From Pyrenophora tritici-repentis (Eukaryota > Ascomycota > Dothideomycetes > Pleosporales > Pleosporaceae), in NCBI RefSeq assembly GCF_003171515.1, contig NC_089391.1:2852001-2916000 (forward strand): a DNA stretch of 64,000 nt, written 5' to 3'. Positions within the stretch are counted from its first letter, which is position 1; each line of letters opens with the position of its first letter. Below the pieces are notes generated by a model. That model was not told the origin of the DNA and made no database searches. It saw only the letters and a list, made by a program, of their open reading frames with translations. Shown here in pieces: positions 25,013-37,585 of this stretch. A program made the position numbers and the translations under genes.

Positions 25013-28000
25013 CTAATAAGGAATTCCATTAGTAATAAGCTGGAACCTATCATAAGTCCCCGTCGAATAACTTCCCCTACTCTTCTCAATCAGCCCACGC
25101 ATATAATCCGCTGCCTCCCTCTCACTCCTCTCCAACACGAAGCGATCACGGAAGTTCTTCATACTCTCAGGTTTGAAGCACGGAAGACCGCTATCCAGCA
25201 TAACTTGCACAACGTGGCAGAGGTGATCGCAGTGCTGGCGACTTGCCAAGAAGGCCTTTACAGTGAGCTCTTCGAACCAGCGGTACGCCTGCGAGGTATA
25301 TGCATTAGCCGCGTTTTTACCCGACATGACAGCAATCATTTCAGCCGTGAGTTTAAAGGGCGCGCGTTCGAATTTGATGCCACCGGGTGCGATATCGAAG
25401 CAGAAGCCAAAGTCAATATGGATGATGTGGCCAGCGTCGTCGATCATGATGTTTCCGTTGTGGCGGTCTTTGAATTGGAGGAGGAAGCTGATGACGGAGT
25501 AGGCGGCCATTGATTTGACAAAGTTTGAGCGAGCTTCTTGGTAGCGGATCGAGTCTTCGTTGCCGTAGCGAGAGACAAAATAGTCGTCTAGGCGGTTGAC
25601 GGCTTCGCGACCGAGCATGTCACGGGAGATGGAGTTGGGGAGTACGTCGATTACACCACAGCCCGGTGCTGTTGCTGTGACGCGGTAGGGGAAGACCCAT
25701 ACGTCTAGACCCACGGTGTTGAAGATGCCTCGGAATGCTGCAATCATCTGCAGTGCGAGCACGTCTTGACGGCAGTCGTCCCCGACTTTGAAAATCGCAG
25801 AAAGCCATGTTTCGTAGCCGCGGTCTTTCTCTCGTGCGATATCGCGATCATCATCTTCAGTCTCTTCCAAGCCCTGGTCAACAGGCCTCGTCTTTCTGAT
25901 ACGGAATGTAGCCATGAAAGGTGTCTTTGCGTGACTCTGCAACGGCTTGCCAGACTTGCGGTCGATGCCAATGACCTGGCCATCGGGGTTAGATGGGAGG
26001 TAGACGCCAACCTCCACTTTGATTTTGCGAAGCTCCTCCTCAATCTTCTGTTTCTTCACCTCCTTGGGTTCGTGAAGAACAGAACGTAGTGTACCTGAGA
26101 TTCCAGTAACCTCGTTGAAGAAGGCAAACTCGCGCTCGTAAAAAGCATGGTCTTCTTTGGAAAAACTTGACTCCAGGCTAGCCATGACTTTATCAAGCGT
26201 GGGCTTAACAGGATCGGGCACCTCGGCAGTCTCGTCCTTGTAGGCGTTTGCCTTCATGTTCCAGATGATTTGATGCGCAAAAAGCTGCGAAAACTTGGCC
26301 GTCTCGATAATATACCGCTCAACGTAGCCCAAGACATCGTATCGAAGCGTTTGCACAATCTGGTAGACATAAAAGAACATGACGTCTACCGAGTGACTCT
26401 CAAGCGCTCTCATCGCGTACTGAATGATGAAAGGATGGTTCCCGTACGCCGGAAGGAAGTATGTGACGGCCGTTATGGGGTTAACGGGCGCCCAGTAAAG
26501 CAGGTACTTGAGTTGGAAGGAGACGTCGGCCGGTAGTGAGTTACCTAGAAGTATTTCAAGCGCATCTGGCTCGTCCAACACCTTGTGCGGGAAGTTGAGT
26601 ACCTGCCATCGGACCTCGCTATTAAGGCGTTGAGACTGGAAGCGTTTGATGAGGTGTACGGCGATTGCAGGATTCTCGGCCCAGGCTGTTTTGAGATGGG
26701 CAGTAACGGCGGCCTAGCAACGTTAGTTTGTATCATGTTGATGATTGCAGATACTTACATCAGGAAGTGTGTTGTTGTAGCGTCCAGAGGTGAAATGATG
26801 CTTCTTGCCATAGTCAAGAGGAAACAACCACACCATCAGACGAGTCTGCTCATTCCCCACAAGCAGAGATAGCAGGTCTTGCTTTGCTTTCAACTTTGCG
26901 CTAATATCAACGGCAGTAGTGGACTTCCCGATAATATCGAGTTGCGCCTGCACGTCTGCCAGGATATGCGTCTCGGCCTTGATCTGCAATCGGTTACCTC
27001 CAAAAGACCATCTAGTTTCGTTAGCGACGCATATAGAATTTTCTTCACAAATACTTACTGTGGTGCCTTTGCGAACCATGCCAGGGCGGCAGTCAGTATA
27101 CGGTCCGACAACCGCCATCTGATGGTGGCTGATATTGTGGTACAATGACGCGCGATACGTAATCCAAGCAAAATGATGTGGAAGTACGATTCACGGGCAA
27201 GCGGTTGCGAACAGCCCACACTCATTGCATCAAGTGTGATGTTCATCATCCGTACGTAGACACGCTCGACGTCTGCCTTGCCCAGCCGTGATGCGCTAAA
27301 GTGGCTGGACAGGAATTGCAACAGGCGGAAATGCGGTGCTATGAGGTTATATATCTGTTGTTGGCGTTTCGAGAGCGCTTCCTTGTCTGTCGCGGCGAAC
27401 TCTTGCTTGCCGAAGAATGGATCTTCGTGTCTGCCAAGTATTAGTGAATGCTGACGGGCTCATTTTGATGATACGTACTTCAAAGCAGGACTGAAGATAC
27501 CTCGACGCTTGCGCACCGTGTTCTCCCAGTTCTCAGCAATGGCAACAAGAATTCGAGACTCCATGCGAGGGTTTTCCTTGGCAACGCTTGTCCAAAGCGA
27601 GATTCCCAGCTTGATGGACTGCTTCGAAAATACTGCAAATGGAATACCGACCAAATGTTGGACGATAGGTGACTGATCTGTCTTCACTCTGCAGAGAAGC
27701 GCGGCAGCTCTTCGAAGTATGTCGCGAAGTTCCGCAATAGTTACATGCTTGTGGTTTAGAGTGCGGGTCTCAAAGTCTACCAGAAGGTTAGTCGCTTCAT
27801 GCAGGCTGCGTGAGAGATACGTTGGCATTCGTCTAGTAGTTGGTGCACCATTGAGCCATTCTTCTTCTTGATCAACAACCCCGTCGAGGAATTTGTATTC
27901 TTGTCTTGTCGTGTATTGCGTAATGAAGTCAGATGCAGTGTTGATGTTGATACCTTGACGTTCCACAGCACCGAGGCGCTGGTCTGTGGACGGGATCAGG

Positions 28001-30985
28001 GAACCCATTTCCAAGGCAAACGAGCGTCCCAGCGAGATGTGCCCGAAACTCGTTTCGTCGTCGAATTCTGAAAGGTATGACTGAAGAAGTCCCTTGACGT
28101 CGAGAGGAGCAATGTCGAGCGCTCCTCTAACCCAGACCGTTGCACGAGTGTGTAGCGCATCAAGAGTTGCCCGTCGGAAGGTATAGTCATCTGAAAGCTC
28201 AACTACGATGTTGGATCGCTTCGAAGCGAAAGTTGACTTCCAAGTGTACTCATCCGTCTCGCCCTCAAGACAGCTGTACCACATTATTGAGAGAAGTTCT
28301 AGAAGAGCGAACAACGCACTCTTCTGGCACAGTGTGGATGGCACTTCGCGGACAATGACATCAGCACAAGACGCCGCCGCTTGCTGAACGCGCGCAATGC
28401 GATGACAGCATGCAGAGAATATCTTGGCGAGCTGCTGAGCCAGATACGGCGTTGAGAAGCTGTGTGATTGACCTGACAGGGATTTTGTCAGGTATGTTCG
28501 AATAGCCGTCGTCGCGATAGCAGTCATGCAATTGCCGACTGCCCCAGTACGTAGTTTGGGGTCGAGAAAGTATGCAAGCGCTTTGGTACAATCTCCTGTA
28601 CTCGCGCGTAGGTCTTCAACCAGATACGCAGTGCTCAAGAACACTGCTTCCTGATAGCTCAGAGACTTGGTATCAGCTTCGCATGATGGCAGCAGTCTTC
28701 CGAGCCGCTTCTTTTGCTCGACTGTATGCTCAGGCGATTTACCACGACGCAGGACTGTGTTGAGCTCAATGTCGCTTTCCGAAAGAAACGGTCGCTCTTC
28801 AGCAATCAGAGGCTTACTGAAGCGTGCAAGAGTACGCAGCTCCTCTCGATATTCTTTTCCAAGGTCAGACTGCAGATCGAAGCCATGAACGACAATGTTA
28901 AACCATGCATCACGTTGCAGGCAGATGATAGAGTCGTCCAGCTCAGCAAATTCTGCTCGTTCGGCATTTCTTCCAAGAAGGAGTGCGAGAGGCTTCAATA
29001 ACTGCGCAATCTCCTGAGCTGCAAGCTCAGTGTCTCGAAGATGGCGATGAGATGTTTCTTGAGCATCCCCCTTGCTAACAATCGTGTCTAAAAGATGAGT
29101 AAGATAGATCTCAAAGCTGGGTTCGTTGGCGCATATCTCTCTGGACAGATTGAGACGCGCAGCCATGACAGCCTCTAGTTTTGCCCTGTCGTCCGCAACT
29201 AGCGCATCGTGAGAAAGCTTCGTGTAAACCTTGAGCAAAGATCTGAACTCTCCAGGCGGGCTGTGTATGCCCAAGAGAGCCGAATCGGTGATGATCTTCG
29301 CATCAACCACCTTGCCAGAGCGGCCAACTTTTTGGATAAGCATTGATAAGGCCAATGCTGTGATTTTGGGATCTTTGCAGTTTCTTGCGACAGATACAAT
29401 TGTTTCGACCACAGTCGTATGCACATGATGTGGTTCTTCAACGTCACTCGGCGTAAGTGAGATGGTACTGCCATTTTGATTGTTGTAGATGCCGCTTCCA
29501 CGTGTCTTCCCGTTCAACGTGGGAGAAGCAGGTGCAGTACGTTCAGGCATGGGCGCCACACTAATGACATTTCCCAGACTGTAAAGTGTCGTGATGATGG
29601 CATCCTGAGGAAGAAGGCTAAGAACTGCAGCCAACGATTCGGCTGCGACTGAAGTTGTTCGATTGTCAAAGTTGGCCTGTACAATGACTCGAGGAAGCGA
29701 GCGCCCCAGGGTCGACGCCAAATGCGGGGAGACTCTCGCAAGGATGGCCATGGATTTCAGCACCGTTGAAGCCAAGTCATGGTCCGCACTCTGTGCTGGA
29801 TCATTGAGCACGTTATCGAGCCAAGTAGTCAGCACTTCGGCGTCAGTGATGTCTGTATCATCGTCGTAGACTGTGCAACAGAGGTATGTGACGAGCACCT
29901 TGGCTTTGACCGAAGACGCCTGTTGTTGCTGCCATGCGGATCCCACGCGTTGTAGGTAGTCAAGATCATTCTCCAAGCGCTCCATTTCCTCTTCCGCAAT
30001 CCTAACTAGTCCTTCAGCCAGCGAGTTTTCAGCACTGGCCCTGAGATGTCGATGACCCTTTGAATCCAAGTATCTCTGCAGATGGTCCAGGACGGAAACT
30101 TGAGAAGTGAGACGCGGACTGGTTCCAACGAGCTGTGAGGCCGAAGCTAGTACGACATTCAGGAATGAATCGTGCAGGATCATGGCACCAAGCGGTCGTC
30201 CAGTAGCAGCATAGTGCTTTGTGTATCGCTTCCACTCTCTCAATCCGTGTTGGTGTGAGCGCGCATTACGCACAATAGACAAGACGGTTTCAAAGGCGAC
30301 GAGGAAGTTTTCCGTCAGGGCTGACCGCACCTTTTCAACGAGGCGTAGTCTATCGTCGGCATTCCAGAAGTCGGCCTGCTCGGCTGCAGCACCCAGGAAA
30401 CCCAAGAGCGACAGGCTATGTGTCATGACGCGAGCCAACTCGCCATGTGTAGAATAGTCATCGGCTCCATCGTCAACGAATTGCTCCTCCGAGAGCTCGG
30501 CAGCTACAGCAGCCCAACCGTCAACATAGCTCTCAAGGGCAGTCGCAGCCTGTGCTCGGAGTTGATCGTGTCTGAGTCCTAGGGAGAGCACAGCAGATGT
30601 AAGATTGTATGTCAGGACTTGGTATGGTGAAGGTTCGAATGTGCGGAGGCTGGGCGACGGCGCGAGCGTCTGAGCATACGATGCGGTGAGGTATGGCGAG
30701 AGGCGAGCGAGCAACTTATCGGCAACTTGGATGGATTCGATGAACGGCGCCGATTTGCAGAGGGCGAGGATTGCCTCCAGCTCTTGCAACTTCATAGAAC
30801 TGGATACATTCGGACATCTCTTGAAGAACCTCGCAAAGTCTGAAGTTGAGGCATCCTCTGCTGACGACTGCGCTGACAGACGAGCCAGCTTCTCGAGGGC
30901 ATTGCTTCGAATTGCACGCCTGCTGATTATAATTAGCGACTTGCGAGTGTCTGTAGAACTAGAAACAAAGCAATGCTCACGCCAT
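25013..30985 (-). CDS. STT4: Phosphatidylinositol 4-kinase Stt4 (PI4K type III alpha)
   Basis: Five exons (30985-30981, 30919-27479, 27430-27059, 27011-26759, 26713-25013) give 1,923 aa, the size of fungal Stt4. The enzyme makes PtdIns4P at the plasma membrane and feeds cell-wall integrity, actin and PI(4,5)P2 synthesis. The first 1,300 residues are an alpha-helical solenoid. The PIK helical domain lies around 1,415-1,500, and the lipid-kinase domain fills the C-terminus: GDDCRQDVLALQMI, the catalytic loop DRHNGN (1773-1778), the metal-binding DFG (1791-1793), and the end WEELTVKAFLASRQHC-like helices. The C-terminal IPY is also typical. The first exon is only five bases (ATG GC). It is inferred because splicing it to GCGTGCAATT gives MARAIRSNALEKLARL, the usual fungal N-terminus, while the next in-frame ATG (30795) would drop about 44 conserved residues. 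Confidence 0.93.
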
Positions 30986-31366
30986 ATTCAAGAAAGCCGT
31001 CCACTCCCGTTTCCGCTGAGCGCGTGATGTTGCAACGCGTGTAGCAGCGAGACTGTGGGTTGGGTTGTCCCTGCATCCCTGGACGAGTGACGAAACTAAA
31101 TCGGTCTTCGGAGCTGCCTCGACGCTCATTGGCCACGCCTTCCACAACATCATAAATGCATACACATGGATTGCACAAGGCTGGAGTTCAGCAACTATCA
31201 TAATCATTGAGACACGTCACAGTTACAGCTACCTGACGATCCAGCGTGGGAGGCCCGCTTCAACGCCGCTATCAAACGCCTTGCCAAACTGCATGGCAAT
31301 CCAAAAAACCTCCATCCAATGCACTGCACTTATGCATGAGCGCCAGATTCATCAGTACCGAATATC
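30986..31366. other. Intergenic spacer between STT4 and the Ste20-type kinase
   Basis: The spacer would contain the STT4 promoter and the 3' UTR of the kinase gene; both are on the minus strand. No gene was seen. Confidence 0.45.
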
Positions 31367-33674
31367 CTAATCATCGGCTGGCTCGACTCGAACAAGTACC
31401 TCCTCAAGAAATCCTTCAAGAAACCCCGCAACCTCTCCGCCCATGCCTACCTCACCCTTCTCATCCCACCGGTCCAGCTCCTCAAACTTCCCCCTGATCT
31501 CGTTCACCAGCCGCGTAACCTTATCGTGGCATTCCTGCCGCTGACGCCTACGCTCGATGAAGCCTTGTGGGTCGTCTAACGAATGTGCTGATTCTTGCTT
31601 GTTCTTCAAATTAAGATGGTAGATACGGCGCGAAAGGGCAGCTTCCAGGGCTGGAACAACCACACCAGTAAGTGCCGTAATCTCAACAGGTGCCGTTGGT
31701 GAGCCTAGAGACTGAAGAAGACTCGGGTGGTTTGATGTAGGCTTGGGACGGCCAAACGAACCACGACTCATGGCAGTAGGTTTAGCACCGTGTGGCGGTG
31801 GGGCAGGAGGGGATGCCTGCGCGGCCTGTGGCCGGGGTTGTGACCTCTGATCAGATGTTGGACCACCAAAGGGATCGCTTGAAGATGCAGAGTCAGGCCG
31901 TAACTTAGAACTAGAGCCAAGGGGAGAGAAATTGTCCTGTGGTGAAGGAAGAGGCTTCTGTCCTGCTAAAGAAGGTAGTTCTTGTTGGCCGGTCAGTGGT
32001 GGTAAAGGCTTTTGTGCCTGTGAGGGCATTGCGATCTGGTGTTGTGATCTAATGGGACTCTGGAGCGCTTTCGGTGGCTGGTTATTGTGTGAGTTGTTAT
32101 GTCCAGGACTTGTGGAAGTCCCACGAAACGGGGGGATCTCGGGTATGGACATTTGTGGCAGGACTGAAGCTCGGCTCGGCGTTGGGATTCGTTGTTGCGG
32201 TGTAATCTCTAGGTTCTTTATATCTGTAGCAATCTCTCGTTGAACAAACTCATCATATGTGTGTTGAAGCGGCGTGTGCCGTCTCGCTTGTTGGGGACCC
32301 TGCAGTTTGGTTGGAGTAACCAGTCCTCTGTTTGGTGGTGGAGAAAAAAGGGCGGGAACAGGCGATTTGCGTGGTAGCTCTGCTGCTGGCTGTGGAAAGG
32401 ACGGGACAGCCCTCTTTTCTGGAGATGCTGGTAGCGGCACTCTTGCAGCAGTTTTTACTGAGCCGCCTGGCGAACCGTGGGTCTGGAGAGGTGTCAGGCG
32501 TTTGGTAGGAGAAGGTGGCATGCTCTCCCTAATTGTATCATCGTTCTCATCGCCGTAGCCACTCCTTTGTTGGGAAACCGGTTTCCGCTGTGGTGAGATG
32601 TTTCTCGCATTTGCTCCAGAATCATTCATGGGGGCTAGAGCTGGCCCTCTACCACCCCCAACAGGTCGCACTGTACCGAAATCCCACAGATCTTCGTTGA
32701 CTGGGTCCTTCCTCTTTACAGGAGTAGCCTCATCGTCTGATTCGGCAGCCTCCTTTGGATGTCTAACTTTCCAATCCTGGTATCTTGAGATGAGTTCTTG
32801 CAGGCGAGCTGGCTTGCCAGCTTTGCGGATAAAGTTTGTCTGGAGGAGTTGCTTTGCATTTGGTCTCTCTCTAGGGTCTTTGCGAAGACAAAGATCGACA
32901 AACTCCTTGAACGCAGGCGAAAAGTTGCCGTTTAGGGCTGGTGGCGGGTTCTTGGGAATGAGAAAGAGGACCTTCATAGGGTGAATGTCGGCATACGGAG
33001 GCTCGCCGTTGGCCAGCTCGAGTGCAGTGATTCCAAGAGACCAGATGTCGGCCTTTCCATCGTATCCAGACTGCTTAATGACCTCCGGGGCCATCCAGAA
33101 CGGTGTGCCGACGAATGTGTTCTTCTTGGTCATGGTCGCTGAGAGTTGCCCTGAGACGCCAAAATCTGCGAGTTTGACCTGCCCACTCGCGCCAACGAGG
33201 ATATTTGCAGCTACAACCTGTCAGCAACTAGACATGTGCATACTCTATAGACGTACCCTTGATGTCTCGGTGCAGCTTGTTGTCGTCGTGCAGATATGTC
33301 AGTCCCATCAGCAGCTCCTTCAATATGACAGCAATTTCGGCCTCTGCTATAGGGCCTGGCTTCATCAAGTCGGCGCAGCTCCCGCCTGAGCAGAACTCCA
33401 TGACAATCCACAGGTCGGAGCCGGCCAGGTACGATCCAAAGTATTTTGTGACATATGGCGAGTTCATGCCCGAGAGAATCATGATCTCGCCCATAATGTC
33501 ATCGACCTCGTCTTCGGCATTCTCTACGTCGATGACTTTGATGGCGACCGTGTGGCCAGTCCGCCGGTCAAGGCCCTTGTAGACTTTGCCAAAGCTGCCG
33601 CCGCCTATGCATTCCTGTTTGGTGTAGAGCGTATTCGGGTCGACGGCTTCGTTCGCGCCCACGTCGGTCGCCAT
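31367..33674 (-). CDS. Ste20/germinal-centre-type Ser/Thr protein kinase (MST/Sid1-like)
   Basis: Two exons (33674-33257, 33210-31367) give 753 aa. An N-terminal kinase domain spans about 17-270: Gly loop GGGSFG (24-29), VAIK Lys46, HRDIKAAN (HRD 135-137), DFG (155-157), and the activation segment TFVGTPFWMAPEVI typical of the Ste20 group. The DIWSLGITALELANGEPPYA block and a short helical extension (ELISRYQDWK), then LWDFGTVRP, follow; these recall MST3/4, Sid1 and SepL kinases of the septation and morphogenesis network. Next comes a 250-residue disordered Pro/Ser/Gln-rich linker, and a C-terminal helical region that may dimerise. The 47-bp intron interrupts the HRDIK/AANILV junction, and the catalytic loop is complete after splicing. 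Whether it is the Sid1 or the POD6/Kic1 orthologue cannot be settled by eye. Confidence 0.88.
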
Positions 33675-34828
33675 GTTGGGTGCGGTTCCGTCCCGACAAT
33701 GGGCGGCGTATCGCAGAGCGGGGCGGGTTCGTATATATGCGAGAGGGTAGCGGGTGCAGCGTGCGGCCAGCGATATGCGCGGTTATGGGTCGTGGGACAC
33801 AGCGAGCGACTCGGGTATATGGGGAAAGAGCGGTCACTGCGAGTGCGTCCGGGCTGAGGATGGAGCAGAAAATTATTCGCCGCCTTGTGACTGGCTGCGT
33901 AAAGGAGAGAAGCAACTGCAAGCCGTGGCAGAAGGCTACCAAGGGCGAGCGCTGTATGGAACCCAGGTATGCGCCTGCCACGAGGGCCTTGTTTCGTAAA
34001 CACAGATCGCGAGGGCAACGGCGAATGGCGGGGGAGCGCAGCGGAAGGTTTGAAAGAGGACAGAGCACCAAGAGGCTTTGAATTGGGCCCAACAACACCT
34101 CGGTACCGGCGATGGTAGGCTAAGGCCGCTGTGTTGGCCACGGGCGACGTTTGTTGTCCTGTTTTGTTATCTGGTCTACCCTCTGTTGTCATTGAGGGAC
34201 ATGCATGTCCGGCGCGTGAGGCTGCAGGGTTGTTCGCGTAGGGACAAATGGACCTTGCTGCCATACACCCATGACCCTGCGACCTCTCATGTACTATTAT
34301 ACACAATTATGCCAGGCAAGAAAAGAGCTGTTTCGATTAGTCGACATGCAACGTGTTGCTCGCCAATGGTGCATGTACAGTAGACACGAACTCCTGGGGC
34401 ATTCCATCATGGACGAGCGGGGTCAGTTGCCGCCGTGCGTCTCAAGAACCATTCGCCGGCATGGTATCATTGGAGCACAGCGCCTACGCTAAAGTCGCAC
34501 CATCATTTGTAACAACATCTAAATCACAGTGGCGCCTTTGGTATACACTATGAGAACCTTCACCTCACATTCAGCCAAATGCCTAGGGCGTATCATGAGT
34601 GACGTCATCAAATTAAGCAAACGTATACATTCACCGACGCCGCGTCGCCAAGCTAGAGTACAAGCAATGTCTTACCTATCCTCCTGCATCTCAAACCGGG
34701 TATCCATATCTCGCGGCCGTTATAAAGCCATAAATCATGACTGTCATGGCTTCTGAGCCATGAACAGCATTAGACTCGCGCCAGCAAACTCCTGTCAAAT
34801 GCAATAATCCCAACCATTCACTAACCCC
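33675..34828. other. Intergenic region upstream of the kinase gene
   Basis: This region would hold the kinase promoter and 5' UTR, and the 3' end of the next minus-strand gene. Long open frames here run antisense or out of frame across GC-rich sequence and look spurious. Confidence 0.45.
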
Positions 34829-37585
34829 CTAGAACCGTCGACGTATCCTTTCCGCAAGCGCAATTTCTTCCTCACTCTCCTCCTCGACTGGTGCTGGCGT
34901 CCGTCTCTCTCTCGCACGATGTGCCTTCCTTCTCCTATTGTGGCTGACATTACTCGCCGAATCATCGGGCCCAACCTCACTTCTCAGATCATCAATCCCC
35001 TCGTCGGGGTCGCGGAGATTAGCAGGCGTATCAGTCCTGACTTCAATGCCATCCATACCGGCACCCCTTCGTTGCTGTGCTACCATTGACAACGCTGCAG
35101 CGCGCTCGCGTAGGCGTCGACGTACCGCCTCGGCTTGGTTATGGAGCTGCTCAAACGCGTCTTCCATTGCTTCCATTCCGAGATAGATTTCTCGCTCGAT
35201 CTCGCCAAGTACGGCGATCTCCGTCTCCTCGTCGATCTGCACTGGCGCACCACCTGGAGGACGGACGGAACCGGGTCGAGAGTATGGGCTCGGGGTACCA
35301 TATCGATTGGGGCCGAACGGGGATGCAAAGCGCTGTGGCCCATCTGTGGGTCTCTGACCAGCCCTTGAACCCGTTCGGGAAGGGGTCCCGTTCATGTCAG
35401 GCAGATCTTCGACGCCAGACCACAGAAAACCGTCAAATCGTCCCGAAACGAGAATCTCCCATTCGTGCTTGGTAACAGCTGCGAGCGTAGCAAGCATGTT
35501 GTGCATGTCTGGATGGCGGATGAGATACATGACTACCAATTGGTCTCGTGGCGGACTGTAAAGTCGGTAAAGACGCTGCAATGCGAGTCCAGCCTTTGCC
35601 AAGTATGGTGGGGTACCAGTATCAGGCTTCTGTGTGCGCGGATTAGGAAGTTTTTCCAAGCCCCACAGTAGGGCATAGAACAATGGCCGTTGTGGCTGTT
35701 CCAGGCGTGTTAGCATTATGAACGTCAGAGTCTCGTCGTCGGCATCTTCAGGGACCGTCTCTTGCTGATCTGATAGCCAAGACTGCACAGCGACCTTGGT
35801 CTTTTTGGATTGCTTTTCGTAATGCTCGCGGTACTGTTCTGGTACGTCGACGTCGATCCGCTGGCACGGTGCTTCCAGGTCCGATGATATGCCCAGGCCG
35901 GGCCCTAGGCCTTCTTCGTAGGGTGGCCAGGTCGGCAATTCGCAGCGTCCAGAAACCAGTTCCAGGATCTCTCCCCAATTCACACCCGCTGAATCCTCTA
36001 CGACGGGGTTTTCAAAGCACATGATACACTCACAATGCTCGGAAGATATGTTGCGGGCAAAGACATTCTCTAGGCGATCAAGGAGGCGACGTGCAACCGA
36101 GCGATAGCCAGTGGCCACGGCCAACGAACCGCTCGTGTCCATGACGGTATTGTAGCTATTGAGGACATTTTGCAGTGGCTTGAAAAAGGATCGGACATCG
36201 TGCGCTTGTGCGCCAGATAGTCGTGGCGTAGTGTACTGGGAGTAGGTAGACGCGGGGACTCCATCAATGGCTGCTAGCAGACTTCGAGGGATTGCTTTGG
36301 CAAGCCCACCATTCTGCAGCAGATAGTCGACTCGAGGGGCGTCCATCATGGCCGGAGGGGGTGGCGGAGGTGGTGGAGTCATGGGTGATTGAGCATAGCT
36401 TGGATCCACCGAGTGCGTGCGCGACATGGGATCTGTGATGACCTCAATCATGGACGGTCCATCTTTGACAGAGGATACTACCGAGGGCAGGACGGAATGC
36501 TGAGTTGGCGTGCGCGGTGATGAATCAACAACCGACGAGGGCGAGGCTTCGGAATGTGAGGGCGATGAAGTTCGACGATGGGGTTGGTGATCCTGGAGCA
36601 CTGAAGTGGCCTCTGAGTCCAATGTGTATTCTGAGGGTGCCCTCGTCTTGGTCTTGACTGGTGTCGACGTCCTGGCTGGTGTGGAAGTTCGACCGGGGGT
36701 TGACGACCTGCTCGGTGCTGATGTCCTGCCTGATGGTCGGGTGTTCGATGGGCTCGCCGTCTTGGTCCTTGGGGGCGACTTTGCACGTATAGTGCTGGGC
36801 TGAGAGCCAGTGGTGGAAGTGAGGTCAGTGCCATCGTAATCGTCACTCTCTTCTCTGATGCTGGAGCGCGATGCGACGCGGGGACCTGCATGCGATGTCA
36901 TGTGCGTGCCGCTCTCTACACTGCGGCGGCCATCCTCCATTTCCCGGGCAACCGACTCCGAGTCCCGCCGTCGCATGCTGTTTACACTGGCCGTCTTCCT
37001 CAAGTCGGCGCTCGTAGTCGCTGTGAGGGGCGGGCTCGGCGGTGCGCGCGGCGGTGGAGGTGGTGCGCGGCTGGGCTGCTGTGGCTGTTCGTCGTCCTTG
37101 CCAGGCGAGGCATCCACATCGGTGGGTTCTGGCGTAAATGCCGACTTTCTCTTCTCGTTGGGGTCGCGGGCATAGATGCTCTCCTTTGCGTATGTCTTGG
37201 AGTGCGAGGGGTACGGCAAGCTGATCCTCGACGTGTTTTCCGAGCCCAACGAACCACGTCGTCCCATCTCGGGCACAACGGCCATCTTGTGCGACTTGGA
37301 CGCCTGCGATGAGGCCAATGTCGATGTCGACGTCGAAGAGCGCACTCGCTCAGCCGAAGGGCGTTTGGGCAGTGCCGGGCGGTCACTATCTTCCTCCTTG
37401 GAAGCCGACGAGCGGGTCTTGCGGGCGCGGCTGCTCTTATGGCGCTCGCGGTCACGGTCGCGGTCGCGGTCACGGTCGCGATCGCGGTCCCGATCCTTGT
37501 CTTTGTCTTTTGTGCGCGGGCTGCTGCGCTCGCGGTCCGGGTCCTTTTTGCGACGGCGGTGCGTGTCCGACGATGTTTCGGGCAT
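34829..37585 (-). CDS. Conserved fungal protein of unknown function with disordered N-terminus
   Basis: A single uninterrupted exon encodes 918 aa. The N-terminal 400 residues are highly charged, Ser/Pro/Thr-rich and disordered: an Asp-Lys/Asp-Arg dipeptide run (about 26-48), a polyproline run, and many SP/TP sites. A folded part follows from about residue 405 (RVDYLLQNGGLAKAIPRSLL) to about 740. It contains a cysteine cluster CECIMCFENPV and a WLSDQQETVPEDADDETLTF segment, with several helical blocks. A C-terminal coiled coil (EREIYLGMEAMEDAFEQLHN region) and a basic/acidic tail ending RIRRRF complete it. The C-x-C-x2-C pattern could bind metal but has too few ligands to assign. I do not recognise a named family. 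Good codon structure across 2.7 kb makes the gene itself certain. Confidence 0.85.
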   Translation of the reverse strand: MPETSSDTHRRRKKDPDRERSSPRTKDKDKDRDRDRDRDRDRDRDRERHKSSRARKTRSSASKEEDSDRPALPKRPSAERVRSSTSTSTLASSQASKSHKMAVVPEMGRRGSLGSENTSRISLPYPSHSKTYAKESIYARDPNEKRKSAFTPEPTDVDASPGKDDEQPQQPSRAPPPPPRAPPSPPLTATTSADLRKTASVNSMRRRDSESVAREMEDGRRSVESGTHMTSHAGPRVASRSSIREESDDYDGTDLTSTTGSQPSTIRAKSPPRTKTASPSNTRPSGRTSAPSRSSTPGRTSTPARTSTPVKTKTRAPSEYTLDSEATSVLQDHQPHRRTSSPSHSEASPSSVVDSSPRTPTQHSVLPSVVSSVKDGPSMIEVITDPMSRTHSVDPSYAQSPMTPPPPPPPPAMMDAPRVDYLLQNGGLAKAIPRSLLAAIDGVPASTYSQYTTPRLSGAQAHDVRSFFKPLQNVLNSYNTVMDTSGSLAVATGYRSVARRLLDRLENVFARNISSEHCECIMCFENPVVEDSAGVNWGEILELVSGRCELPTWPPYEEGLGPGLGISSDLEAPCQRIDVDVPEQYREHYEKQSKKTKVAVQSWLSDQQETVPEDADDETLTFIMLTRLEQPQRPLFYALLWGLEKLPNPRTQKPDTGTPPYLAKAGLALQRLYRLYSPPRDQLVVMYLIRHPDMHNMLATLAAVTKHEWEILVSGRFDGFLWSGVEDLPDMNGTPSRTGSRAGQRPTDGPQRFASPFGPNRYGTPSPYSRPGSVRPPGGAPVQIDEETEIAVLGEIEREIYLGMEAMEDAFEQLHNQAEAVRRRLRERAAALSMVAQQRRGAGMDGIEVRTDTPANLRDPDEGIDDLRSEVGPDDSASNVSHNRRRKAHRARERRTPAPVEEESEEEIALAERIRRRF
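37442..37510 (-). repeat. Asp-Arg/Asp-Lys dipeptide-coding hexamer repeat
   Basis: Degenerate tandem copies of the six-base unit GACCGT/GACCGC on the minus strand code alternating Asp and Arg, preceded by Asp-Lys, in the disordered N-terminus of the 918-aa protein. RD-dipeptide runs occur in many nuclear RNA-associated proteins. Here that is only a suggestion of compartment. Confidence 0.85.

Noticed and set aside
33605..34306. 233-codon minus-strand frame overlapping the kinase start
   Set aside because: It uses a different frame from the kinase exon, is Pro/Arg/Ser-rich without structure, and lies in the promoter and 5' UTR region.
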